From positions 8,106 to 15,332 of the forward strand of contig DJUJ01000126.1 in assembly GCA_002438345.1 (NCBI GenBank): a stretch of 7,227 nt of DNA, given 5' to 3'. The notes under the pieces are model-generated. The model saw nothing but the letters and a program-made list of their open reading frames with translations. It was not told the origin of the DNA and searched no databases. The translations under genes were made by a program, and so were the position numbers. This document shows, in pieces, positions 1 to 6,330 of the stretch; position 1 is the stretch's first letter, and each line of letters starts with the position of its first letter. The stretch comes from Paenibacillus sp. UBA6285 (GTDB taxonomy: Bacteria > Bacillota > Bacilli > Paenibacillales > Paenibacillaceae).

Positions 1-2
1 AT

Positions 3-2009
3 GAGAATGTGTCAACGATTAGTAAGTTCCAACCTGCTGTTGGTACAGGAAGACCGGACTTTCCGGCTCGAGATTTTCCATCAACCGATCCAGGACTTGC
101 CAAACTTTTTAATTTAACACCAGATTTCATTTATAAAGATAATATATATACAACAAGTCTGAAGACGTATGATTTAGTACTACGAGGAAGTGGAGCGGTT
201 AAGCTCAATTTGAATTTGGGTACTAAAAATATTGTTTCTATTGATATTCCTACAAATTCACAATCGTCTGAGACTCCTACTTTTCCTCCAGGTGGTGAAT
301 ACACTTATAACTTTGCAGGAAATCAAAAAGATTTTATTATGCGAATCCAAGATCTCACTAATGATGCACCAGGAACGTATATATACACACTTGAACTGAT
401 TAACAGCACAGGAGCCAAGACTAGTCGGAAGTTAGAAATTGTTAGAGAAGTAAGTGCGTATCGCCTTCTTTCACCTCAGCCTTCTGTAGGGACTCAATAT
501 GTTGTGAACAAAAACTTCATTCACTTCGATATTGAGGCTGAAGGAGCTACAGATGTTATCGTAGATAAAGAACGTGCGGTTAGACGTACTGACTTAGGGG
601 CTAATAGATTTGTATTAGATTATGTGGGCTTAAAACAAGACAAAGCCAATCCTATTAAGATTTCGATTGTTCGCGGAGGAGCAACCACGACAGATACCAT
701 TTCCGTATTCTATACGGGGACTGTAGGTGTCGATTCGCAGTACATGGCACCTAAGGTAGCGGATAAATACAGCGTATTTAACAAGGCATTAGAATTAAAC
801 TTCCCTAAAGGAACGGTAATGCAAAGTACAGATAGACGGAGCCTCACGAAATATTATCCTGACACGAAGCTGCGTTTTGGGATTGCAGAGCCGAAGACAG
901 GTGTAGTAGAACGCCGTAATGATTATGGAAATGTTATTGGTTTCCCTGAGACGTTTGAGGATAGTGGTATTCCTACATGGAAGATTCCTGATGAGTTTAC
1001 ACTTCGTTTTAGCTCCGATTATGAGACGAATAACTTTGGACGCATTTCGGAAATGTACTGGATTAGTGGTGGGTTAGGGGAGTTGGGCACAGTCTCAACT
1101 GCAGGATACATTCCTGCTACAAACGGATTAGCTCCATATTCTGTAGATGGTTTGTTTGGTGATCCCCAGATTCCCGCTGAACGCAGAATTACACCATCCA
1201 AACGCGGTACACTGACCCTTTCGTTTGACTCTAATGTAGTAGTGGAGGCAGGTACCCAAGTTACTGTATTCAAATATAATGATAAACGGGAATGGGAAAA
1301 TATTGGAGGTACTGTAGATACCAATAAACACACAATCACCGTTCCGTTTGATGAATTTGGATACTATACCGTTATGAAGATGAGCCGAGGATACAACGAT
1401 GTTACGAATCATGCTTGGGCCAGAAATATTTTGAATGCTTTGTACTCTAAAGGAATTATGAATAATCTTCGGTTTGAGCAATTCGGAACAGATGATCAGA
1501 CGACAAGAGGAGAGTTCGCAACACTTCTTGTTAAAGGATTGAATCTTCCGCTTAATTATGATGATAAGAAGACATATGCGGATCTTGTACCCGGAGCAAG
1601 CTCAATTACTTGGGACTATGCCCATATTGAGACAGCGGCAAGAGCAGGTATCGTTACAGGACTCTCTGATGGTGTGTTCGGACCAGATCAGCCGATTACC
1701 AGGGAACAAGCAGCTGTAATGATCGCCAGAGCACTTAAACTGAAGCTGGCAGTGAATGATCAGAAATTAAAAGACAATGTCGCCAAGTCATTCATGGATT
1801 CCGGTAAGATAGAATCCTATGCATTGTCTGCTGTCCAAGCAGTATCGAAAGCAAAAATCATGAATGGAACTGAAGTGAACACTCCAGGACAGAAGAAACC
1901 TTCATATAACTTTAATCCTAAGTCCAACATGACCAGAGCTGAAGCTGGAAAAATTGCTGTTGAGCTATTGAAAAAGAGTACTACAATATTCCCTAAAAAC
2001 TTGAGCTAG
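3..2009 (+). CDS. SLH-domain cell-surface protein, 5' end missing
   Basis: This is the C-terminal part of a large exported wall-associated protein. The reading frame is open to the left edge. The first in-frame GTG (base 9) is followed by neither a signal peptide nor any visible ribosome binding site, so the true start lies outside the window. The first roughly 450 residues are rich in predicted beta strands (Val/Thr/Tyr/Gly patterns) and look like tandem Ig-like modules with no recognisable catalytic motif. The last roughly 205 residues form three SLH domains. Each carries its polymer-binding motif: TTRGE (1500-1514), ITREQ (1695-1709) and MTRAE (1929-1943). Second-domain wording such as GLSDGVFGPDQPITREQAA is typical of SLH. 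Known for the family: SLH triplets bind pyruvylated secondary cell-wall polymer non-covalently. C-terminal SLH placement resembles auxiliary surface proteins (P. alvei SlhA, from memory) rather than the S-layer subunit itself. The function of the N-terminal part is unknown. Confidence 0.92.
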   Translation, partial: ENVSTISKFQPAVGTGRPDFPARDFPSTDPGLAKLFNLTPDFIYKDNIYTTSLKTYDLVLRGSGAVKLNLNLGTKNIVSIDIPTNSQSSETPTFPPGGEYTYNFAGNQKDFIMRIQDLTNDAPGTYIYTLELINSTGAKTSRKLEIVREVSAYRLLSPQPSVGTQYVVNKNFIHFDIEAEGATDVIVDKERAVRRTDLGANRFVLDYVGLKQDKANPIKISIVRGGATTTDTISVFYTGTVGVDSQYMAPKVADKYSVFNKALELNFPKGTVMQSTDRRSLTKYYPDTKLRFGIAEPKTGVVERRNDYGNVIGFPETFEDSGIPTWKIPDEFTLRFSSDYETNNFGRISEMYWISGGLGELGTVSTAGYIPATNGLAPYSVDGLFGDPQIPAERRITPSKRGTLTLSFDSNVVVEAGTQVTVFKYNDKREWENIGGTVDTNKHTITVPFDEFGYYTVMKMSRGYNDVTNHAWARNILNALYSKGIMNNLRFEQFGTDDQTTRGEFATLLVKGLNLPLNYDDKKTYADLVPGASSITWDYAHIETAARAGIVTGLSDGVFGPDQPITREQAAVMIARALKLKLAVNDQKLKDNVAKSFMDSGKIESYALSAVQAVSKAKIMNGTEVNTPGQKKPSYNFNPKSNMTRAEAGKIAVELLKKSTTIFPKNLS

Positions 2010-2037
2010 AGGGAAGCTTCATATTGTATGAATTATT

Positions 2038-2070
2038 ACAGAGGGCTGTTAGTCGCCCTCTGTTTGTCAT
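2038..2070 (+). terminator. Rho-independent terminator of the upstream SLH gene
   Basis: A perfect 9-bp stem (ACAGAGGGC, 2038-2046, pairing with GCCCTCTGT, 2055-2063) encloses an 8-base loop. It starts 28 bases after the TAG stop. The following tract TTGTCATTT is only moderately T-rich, so termination may be incomplete. Confidence 0.75.
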
Positions 2071-2097
2071 TTATCAGCCACTATATATTCGGTATAC

Positions 2098-2126
2098 TTT
2101 ATATCTGATTACCATTTGGGTATAAT
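2098..2126 (+). promoter_or_regulatory. Candidate sigma-A promoter, distal, for the 113-aa gene
   Basis: There is a perfect TATAAT at 2121-2126 with TTTATA (4 of 6 to TTGACA) 17 bp upstream at 2098-2103. The -10 box is followed by an A-rich stretch. A start here would give a leader of about 130 bases before the ATG at 2266. The -35 box is weak, so this is a prediction only. Confidence 0.4.
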
Positions 2127-2196
2127 AAAAAAAAGAAAAAGCAAAGTTTTGAAGAGCACGTGGATTTATACAGCTTAAATTACCATTTAGACATCT

Positions 2197-2225
2197 TTGT
2201 AATCTGCGCCGATTTACGATACAAT
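2197..2225 (+). promoter_or_regulatory. Candidate sigma-A promoter, proximal, for the 113-aa gene
   Basis: TTGTAA (2197-2202, 4 of 6) and TACAAT (2220-2225, 5 of 6) are separated by exactly 17 bp. Transcription would start near 2232, about 34 bases before the ATG, leaving just enough leader for the ribosome binding site. I prefer it to the distal candidate because of spacing and position, but both may be used. Confidence 0.5.
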
Positions 2226-2265
2226 AACGTAGAAAATATTATTTTCTGAAAGGTGAAAGCCAACC

Positions 2266-2607
2266 ATGAAACCGATTTTAGCAAAAGCACAGTTAGATTA
2301 CATGAAAGCCAAGAATATGTTTGAGAATAGAGCAAAAGTGTTAGAGAAGGAAATTGCGGCTAAGCGGGCACTACAGGAGATTACACAGGAGGTTATGGAA
2401 GAGCTTGTGCAGGCTACAGGATTCCATGATTCATACAACGAGCTTGTTGTTGCTGAGAACGCTCTGATCGAATGGTCTCATACCACAATCAAACATGAGA
2501 AGAGCTACCGCGAGAATCGCGCAGCTATTGATGCAATGTATGACAATGTAAACTCAAGTCCTGAAAAGCGTCAGGAATTGATCCAGTTATCCATGAAGAT
2601 TCGTTAA
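2266..2607 (+). CDS. Conserved-looking helical protein of unknown function, 113 aa
   Basis: I do not recognise this family. The start is well supported: AAAGGTGA (2249-2256) stands 9 bases before the ATG, and the gene is flanked by its own candidate promoter and terminator, so it appears monocistronic. The protein has no signal peptide or membrane segment and is therefore probably cytoplasmic. It is highly charged and Ala/Glu/Lys-rich, has no cysteine and a single tryptophan. Nearly the whole length reads as amphipathic helix, with heptad-like spacing of hydrophobics around residues 8-50 and 58-85, suggesting a small helical-bundle or coiled-coil protein, perhaps an oligomer. Its length and helical character loosely resemble small regulatory proteins such as the YlbF/YmcA type, but I see no diagnostic motif and do not assign it. 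It lies between two surface-protein genes, but nothing in its sequence ties it to the cell surface. Confidence 0.85.
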   Translation: MKPILAKAQLDYMKAKNMFENRAKVLEKEIAAKRALQEITQEVMEELVQATGFHDSYNELVVAENALIEWSHTTIKHEKSYRENRAAIDAMYDNVNSSPEKRQELIQLSMKIR

Positions 2608-2626
2608 ACCTTACTGTAATAGAAGC

Positions 2627-2650
2627 AAGCGCCGGTGACGGCGCTTTTTT
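2627..2650 (+). terminator. Strong rho-independent terminator of the 113-aa gene
   Basis: An 8-bp perfect, GC-rich stem (AAGCGCCG, 2627-2634, with CGGCGCTT, 2639-2646) is capped by GTGA, a GNRA-type tetraloop. It runs into six T residues (2645-2650) and lies 20 bases after the stop codon. It isolates the long upstream region of the S-layer gene from incoming transcription. Confidence 0.93.
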
Positions 2651-2881
2651 GTTGCGCTCTGTATGGTTGTGGAAGCTCCGAAATACGAGGAATCCAATAG
2701 AAGTCGATGAGGATAGAAGAGTGAATCAAGAACTTAGCCGATAGCTTTAGGATAGTGTGGTTACTTCTAGCTTGCGGATAACCCAGGCACCCTTCAAGGT
2801 AATTGATAAATGGATAGGTAGAAGCGATGGAAGAATCCGAGAACTAAGTCAAAGGGGTTAAATTCTTAAGTTAGATAGATC

Positions 2882-2956
2882 CTATCCCTTACAAAATATT
2901 ACATAATCTGCTGTATTCAGGACGGAATACTAAGGTGATGTGAGATCGAGGGATAG
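2882..2956. repeat. Nested inverted repeats, possible folded RNA or operator cluster
   Basis: The outer arms CTATCCCT (2882-2889) and AGGGATAG (2949-2956) match perfectly over 8 bp. Inside them, TACAT (2900-2904) can pair with ATGTG (2938-2942) using one wobble pair, and GTATTC (2913-2918) pairs with GAATAC (2925-2930) around a 6-base loop. The three pairings are properly nested, giving one elongated hairpin with internal loops. No T-tract follows, so it is not a terminator. Chance formation in an AT-rich spacer remains quite possible. Confidence 0.25.
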
Positions 2957-3036
2957 CAGTTCCTTCATATTCGATTTTTGTAGGAATGTTTAAATAAACA
3001 GCACTAGCGTTAATGATGCTTAGTAAATATTGCTTA

Positions 3037-3066
3037 ATGACGATTAGAAAGCGACTATGGTATACT
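3037..3066 (+). promoter_or_regulatory. Candidate extended -10 promoter, distal, for the S-layer gene
   Basis: TATACT (3061-3066) is preceded by TGG, giving an extended TGn -10. ATGACG (3037-3042, 4 of 6 to TTGACA) lies 18 bp upstream. A transcript from here would carry a leader of about 430 bases and would include the palindrome at 3108-3119 and the TGTGA/TCACA hairpin. Prediction only. Confidence 0.4.
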
Positions 3067-3107
3067 GTTTTCCGTAGCAACCCATGATTAACAATAGTTA
3101 GTAGTAC

Positions 3108-3119
3108 ATACATATGTAT
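3108..3119. promoter_or_regulatory. 12-bp perfect palindrome, possible operator
   Basis: ATACATATGTAT reads identically on both strands. It is flanked off-centre by CAATAG (3092-3097) and its reverse complement CTATTG (3123-3128). It lies about 40 bp downstream of the distal promoter candidate and 160 bp upstream of the proximal one, so a bound dimeric regulator could affect either. No regulator is identified. Confidence 0.3.
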
Positions 3120-3277
3120 CTTCTATTGGGATTGCACCGGAAAAACAAAAGAGAAAATTATTTTTTTGAAAAACCGCAACTTTTCCAAATCTTCTGCGTT
3201 TAAGGTGTAGAGTCATTTACACAGGCAGTTGAAATTAACCAGTGGTAAAGCGATTTTAACAAAATGGAAAAATTAGC

Positions 3278-3319
3278 TTTACGTGACTTGAGGCACATTG
3301 TATAATACTTAGGTATAAT
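3278..3319 (+). promoter_or_regulatory. Main S-layer promoter candidate with tandem TATAAT boxes
   Basis: TTTACG (3278-3283, 4 of 6) and a perfect TATAAT (3301-3306) are spaced 17 bp apart. A second perfect TATAAT lies at 3314-3319, 13 bp further on, but I find no acceptable -35 box for it at 16-18 bp. Transcription from either box would start near 3313 or 3326 and leave an untranslated leader of about 180-190 bases. Long leaders are common on stable S-layer mRNAs. This is the best-placed promoter for a gene whose codon use indicates very high expression. Confidence 0.65.
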
Positions 3320-3362
3320 TAGGAATCTAGTATTGTCATGTCCTGATCATTGTTTACCAGTT

Positions 3363-3382
3363 TCTGTGATACCCGTCACAGA
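3363..3382. promoter_or_regulatory. TGTGA-N6-TCACA element: CRP/FNR-like site or leader hairpin
   Basis: The arms TCTGTGA (3363-3369) and TCACAGA (3376-3382) are perfectly complementary around TACCCG. The core TGTGA-N6-TCACA (3365-3380) equals the consensus half-sites of CRP/FNR-family regulators, and B. subtilis Fnr uses nearly the same motif. Because it lies inside the predicted leader, it would act as a downstream (blocking) operator if it is a DNA site. Alternatively it is a 7-bp RNA hairpin that could stabilise the S-layer mRNA. Sequence alone does not decide. Confidence 0.45.
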
Positions 3383-3432
3383 CATTATTTATACTTAATT
3401 TGCTCAACTCTGGAAAGGGTGTGCATCGGCTA

Positions 3433-3504
3433 ATGAGTGACACGAGCTACTCAACTAAAGAAAAATCTCAGTTTATGAACGTCCAAGGAGGAGAAAAAAA
3501 GGTT
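3433..3504 (+). other. In-frame N-terminal extension with alternative upstream ATG
   Basis: The S-layer frame is open upstream of its start back to a TGA at 3367-3369. It contains an ATG at 3433, another at 3475, a GTG at 3421 and a TTG at 3400. The ATG at 3433 is preceded by GGAAAGGG (3412-3419) with 13 bases between, the same spacing as at the main start. Translation from it would add 24 mostly polar residues ahead of the signal peptide. Paired in-frame start sites have been reported for the Brevibacillus middle wall protein gene (from memory). Forty-five open codons can also arise by chance, so use of this start is unproven. Confidence 0.35.
3485..3493 (+). promoter_or_regulatory. Ribosome binding site deciding the S-layer start
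   Basis: AAGGAGGAG is a near-perfect anti-16S match located 11-13 bases before the ATG at 3505. The spacing is slightly long, but the ATG immediately begins a classical signal peptide (MKKILSVALS...). It is therefore preferred over the upstream in-frame starts as the main site. Confidence 0.85.
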
Positions 3505-6243
3505 ATGAAGAAAATTTTATCCGTAGCATTATCTACAGCAATGGCATTCTCGATGTTTGCCTCTGTAGCGTTTGGTGACGCAGCAGCAACTCCGCAACAA
3601 AAATTTGACGCTTTGGCAGCAAAAGGTATTCTCAATGGGTACCCAGATGGTCAAGCTCACCTTGAAAAAGATCTTACTCGCGCTGAATTCGCGAAGATCG
3701 TTACTAAATTGTTCGATCTTACTGAAGTAACTAACAAATTGTCTTACAAAGACAAAGGTTACAACGCTAAGAACTGGGCAGTTCCTTACATCGAAGCTGT
3801 TACTGCAGCTAACTTGATGCAAGGTAAAGATACTGTTAAAGGTATCTTCGACTACAACGGTAAAGTAACAGTTGAAGAAGTAGCGGCTGTATTGTTCCGC
3901 GCTTTGAAACTTGAAACACCAGCTACAACTGACAACACTGCATCTGCATGGGCTAAAGGTTATGCTCAAGCAGTAATCAATGCTGGTCTGATTGCTAAAG
4001 ACGCTAACTTCAAAGCTAACGCTAGTCGTTCTTTGGTAGTTGAAACAGCTTATGCAGTTGATCAATTGAAAGCAGCTCCTACTGTAGCTTCTGCTGAAGC
4101 AGTAAGCCCAACTAAAGTAGTTGTTACTTTCTCTGACAAAACTACTACAACTGTTGAATTGACTACTGCTCTTGTAGCAGGCGTTGAAACTACAATCAAC
4201 TTCAAACACAACGATCATGATTACACTACAAAAGTAACTTTGGCAGCTCCTAAGGTTGTTTCCGTAGAAGCTCCAAACGCTAAACAAGTAGTAGTTAAAT
4301 TCAACCGTGCTGTGGATGCTGAAACTATTTCTGCAAATGGTGTTTTGGTTGATGATGCAGTATCAGCTATCAAAGTTGGAACAACTGGAAATGTACTTGC
4401 AAATGCTGAAGTTGGCTTAAACGCTGATGGAACAGTTGCTACATTCACTCTTCCAGGTGAAACTAGCTACCTTAAGGGTAACTATACGGTTAGCGTAAGT
4501 AAAGATGTTAAAACATCCTCATCAGAAGCTTTCCCAGCTTTCACAAACTTGTTGACTGTTGCTGATACAACAGCTCCAACGCTTGCTACTGTAACTTCTG
4601 TTGCTAAAACAACTACTAATAAGGTATATGTAACTTTCAGTGAGCCAGTTAAATTGTATGGTTTGATTGCTACAGTAAATGGATCAGCAGCCACTGTAAC
4701 TCGCGATACTTACAATTCGTTTATTTTGACTTCTAGCAGCACCCTAACTAGTGGCCAAACTTACGATGTATCCTTGTTGAACGCAACTGACTTTGCAGGT
4801 AACGTAGCAACAACTAATCCTATTAAGTCTACTGTATCTGTAACTTCCGACGCAGCTGCACCAACAATCACCAAGCTCACTACTGAAGGTGATAAATACA
4901 TTAATGTTGAATTTAGCAAAAAAGTAAACCGTGACTCTTTGGTAGGTAATGTTCGTCTGTTGGATGCTGACGGAACTAGCAAAGGTGTGTTCACAGTAGT
5001 AACATCTGCTGATGGTACTTCCTTCTCCTTGAGATCCCCACTGGGCGCTATGCCAACTGGTGGTACTTTCACGGGTACTGTAGTATTTGGAGCAGGTGTG
5101 AAGGATACACTTGGTAATACACTAGGTACTGCTGTAACTCAAGCTGTTACTTTCACTAAGGATACAGTAGCTCCTACTGTAACAAGTGCAACTTATACTT
5201 CTAAGGGTCTGGTTATTAAGTTCTCCGAGAAAGTTCTTGTTGTAGGTGGCAAAGACATTACCTTGATTAATGATTCTACTGGTGCAGTTGTGAAAAATAT
5301 TTCTTCATCAACTGGAGTGTTGTCATCTGACAAGAAGACATTGACATTGCCTGTAACATCGTTCACAGGAGCTCACACAGTGCGTATTGCAGCTGGTCTA
5401 GTTACAGACGATACATTTGCTAAGAATGCTCTGGCTTCTACAGTTTTAGCAGTGACAGGAGCAAGTGCATCTTCGGATACTACAGCTCCAAAAATTAACA
5501 AAATCGAGTACACTGATAGCACTACTACTAATACTAGTGTAACAGTTAGAGTATATGCTGAAGATGAAACTGGATTGAATGTTGCTACTTTGAGAAATGA
5601 ATCTAGTTATACATTGAATGGATCAGCATTACCAGCTGGATCTTATGTAACAATTGAAGATTCAAACAGTGTATCTCCTAAGACTGCAACAGCTGTTGTT
5701 CATATCCCTGGATCAGCTATCTCTGAAACTAAATCTTATGATTTCGTAGTTAGTGGAATTGCTGATACTGCTGGTAACGGAATTTCACCTGCATTCATTA
5801 AGGCTCTTGCTTTGACTGACAGAGTAAGCCCAACTTTGAATAGTGCAGTTGTAGCTTCCAATGATTCAAATTCATTAGTTCTTGGATTCTCCGAGAAAGT
5901 TGATGCTGTTGCAAGCAGAGACTTGGAATTCAAAATTAATAATGTTGTAATTCCGACTGCTGATGTGAACATTGGTGCTCGCATTGAAAGTGGTAATGAT
6001 ATCAATAAATACAATGTAACATTCACCGTTAAATCTGGTGTATTCAATGGTGAGAAAGTTCTTTATGTAGGTGATACTCCTGCAGATGCTAATATCATCG
6101 CTTATACTAAGGATGCTGCTGGAACTCTCGGTCTTGGAAAAGATTATATCAACTCTATCACTGTTACAGTTAAATCTGGCGCAACGATAAAAGATATGTC
6201 TCAAAATTCCATCACAACTGGTACAGAAGTAATTGGTAAATAA
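3505..6243 (+). CDS. S-layer protein, N-terminal SLH triplet plus Ig-like repeats (SpaA-like)
   Basis: Major surface-lattice protein, 912 residues from the ATG at 3505. Residues 1-24 form a Sec signal peptide with likely cleavage after VAFG. Three SLH domains follow at about 30-72, 80-137 and 147-190; they tether the protein to pyruvylated wall polymer. The binding motifs are TRAE (58-61), TVEE (122-125) and SRSL (174-177), so only the first is canonical. From about 193 to the end come roughly seven beta-rich SbsA-type Ig-like repeats. Each opens with wording like T-x-T-x-A...-V-x-F-S-E-K-V, near 193, 249, 359, 454, 558, 663 and 777. Several are introduced by DTTAPT-like linkers, such as DTVAPT and DAAAPT. 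The order signal-SLH3-Ig matches S-layer subunits of Paenibacillus (P. alvei SpaA, P. larvae SplA), and the length is similar to them. Strong codon bias, especially in the first third, a long leader and tandem promoter boxes all fit very high expression. There is no catalytic motif, so the role is structural. Confidence 0.93.
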   Translation: MKKILSVALSTAMAFSMFASVAFGDAAATPQQKFDALAAKGILNGYPDGQAHLEKDLTRAEFAKIVTKLFDLTEVTNKLSYKDKGYNAKNWAVPYIEAVTAANLMQGKDTVKGIFDYNGKVTVEEVAAVLFRALKLETPATTDNTASAWAKGYAQAVINAGLIAKDANFKANASRSLVVETAYAVDQLKAAPTVASAEAVSPTKVVVTFSDKTTTTVELTTALVAGVETTINFKHNDHDYTTKVTLAAPKVVSVEAPNAKQVVVKFNRAVDAETISANGVLVDDAVSAIKVGTTGNVLANAEVGLNADGTVATFTLPGETSYLKGNYTVSVSKDVKTSSSEAFPAFTNLLTVADTTAPTLATVTSVAKTTTNKVYVTFSEPVKLYGLIATVNGSAATVTRDTYNSFILTSSSTLTSGQTYDVSLLNATDFAGNVATTNPIKSTVSVTSDAAAPTITKLTTEGDKYINVEFSKKVNRDSLVGNVRLLDADGTSKGVFTVVTSADGTSFSLRSPLGAMPTGGTFTGTVVFGAGVKDTLGNTLGTAVTQAVTFTKDTVAPTVTSATYTSKGLVIKFSEKVLVVGGKDITLINDSTGAVVKNISSSTGVLSSDKKTLTLPVTSFTGAHTVRIAAGLVTDDTFAKNALASTVLAVTGASASSDTTAPKINKIEYTDSTTTNTSVTVRVYAEDETGLNVATLRNESSYTLNGSALPAGSYVTIEDSNSVSPKTATAVVHIPGSAISETKSYDFVVSGIADTAGNGISPAFIKALALTDRVSPTLNSAVVASNDSNSLVLGFSEKVDAVASRDLEFKINNVVIPTADVNIGARIESGNDINKYNVTFTVKSGVFNGEKVLYVGDTPADANIIAYTKDAAGTLGLGKDYINSITVTVKSGATIKDMSQNSITTGTEVIGK

Positions 6244-6264
6244 TTAGCTTCCTTACCGAAGCAC

Positions 6265-6296
6265 AGAATAGCCTCTTCGGAGGCTATTCTTTTTTT
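6265..6296 (+). terminator. Very strong terminator after the S-layer gene
   Basis: An 11-bp perfect stem (6265-6275 with 6280-6290) is closed by C-TTCG-G, the extra-stable UUCG tetraloop, and followed by seven T residues (6290-6296). It begins 22 bases after the S-layer stop. The ribosome binding site of the next gene follows only 20 bases after it. Confidence 0.96.
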
Positions 6297-6316
6297 ATAG
6301 GCTTTTACCCCCATAA

Positions 6317-6323
6317 GAGGAGG
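6317..6323 (+). promoter_or_regulatory. Ribosome binding site supporting a TTG start
   Basis: The run GAGGAGG ends 7 bases before the TTG at 6331, ideal spacing. The ATG at 6342 is out of frame, and no in-frame ATG lies near enough to keep the signal peptide, so the rare TTG is taken as the start. Confidence 0.85.
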
Positions 6324-6330
6324 AATCTCA

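Larger units (their letters stand above)
2651..3504 (+). other. Long non-coding control region and leader of the S-layer gene
   Basis: There is no open frame with a credible start, ribosome site and coding-like composition in about 850 bases. The left part (2651-2960) holds loose, degenerate repeats, several copies of GGATAG, and nested inverted repeats. The middle holds an extended -10 promoter candidate and a 12-bp palindrome. From about 3130 to 3180 it is strongly A/T-rich, with long A and T runs that could act as curved DNA or UP elements. The right part carries tandem TATAAT boxes, a TGTGA/TCACA element and the ribosome site of the S-layer gene. A long, multi-promoter upstream region is known for highly expressed S-layer genes in Bacillales (for example the Brevibacillus cell-wall protein operon). 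The assignment of this region as regulatory is inferred from position. Confidence 0.6.

Noticed and set aside
9..11. GTG as a true start of the first SLH gene
   Set aside because: The frame stays open to the window edge, no signal peptide follows, and an SLH protein needs one. The gene is simply cut by the window.
2690..2850. Degenerate repeat: GAAGTCGATG...GAATCAAGAACTTAG near 2700 and GAAGCGATGG...GAATCCGAGAACTAAG near 2821
   Set aside because: The copies match only with several gaps and substitutions in a purine-rich stretch. I cannot separate this from low-complexity resemblance by eye.
2889..3113. Open frame of 74 codons on the - strand in the S-layer upstream region
   Set aside because: Only a weak AGAAGA-like site precedes it, it overlaps the distal promoter candidate and palindrome, and its residue pattern does not resemble a known protein. 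Chance open frame is more likely.
3529..4287. Open frame of 252 codons antisense to the S-layer gene
   Set aside because: The product is extremely rich in Ser, Cys and Phe, the usual shadow of a strongly biased coding strand. There is no ribosome site, and the + strand gene is certain.
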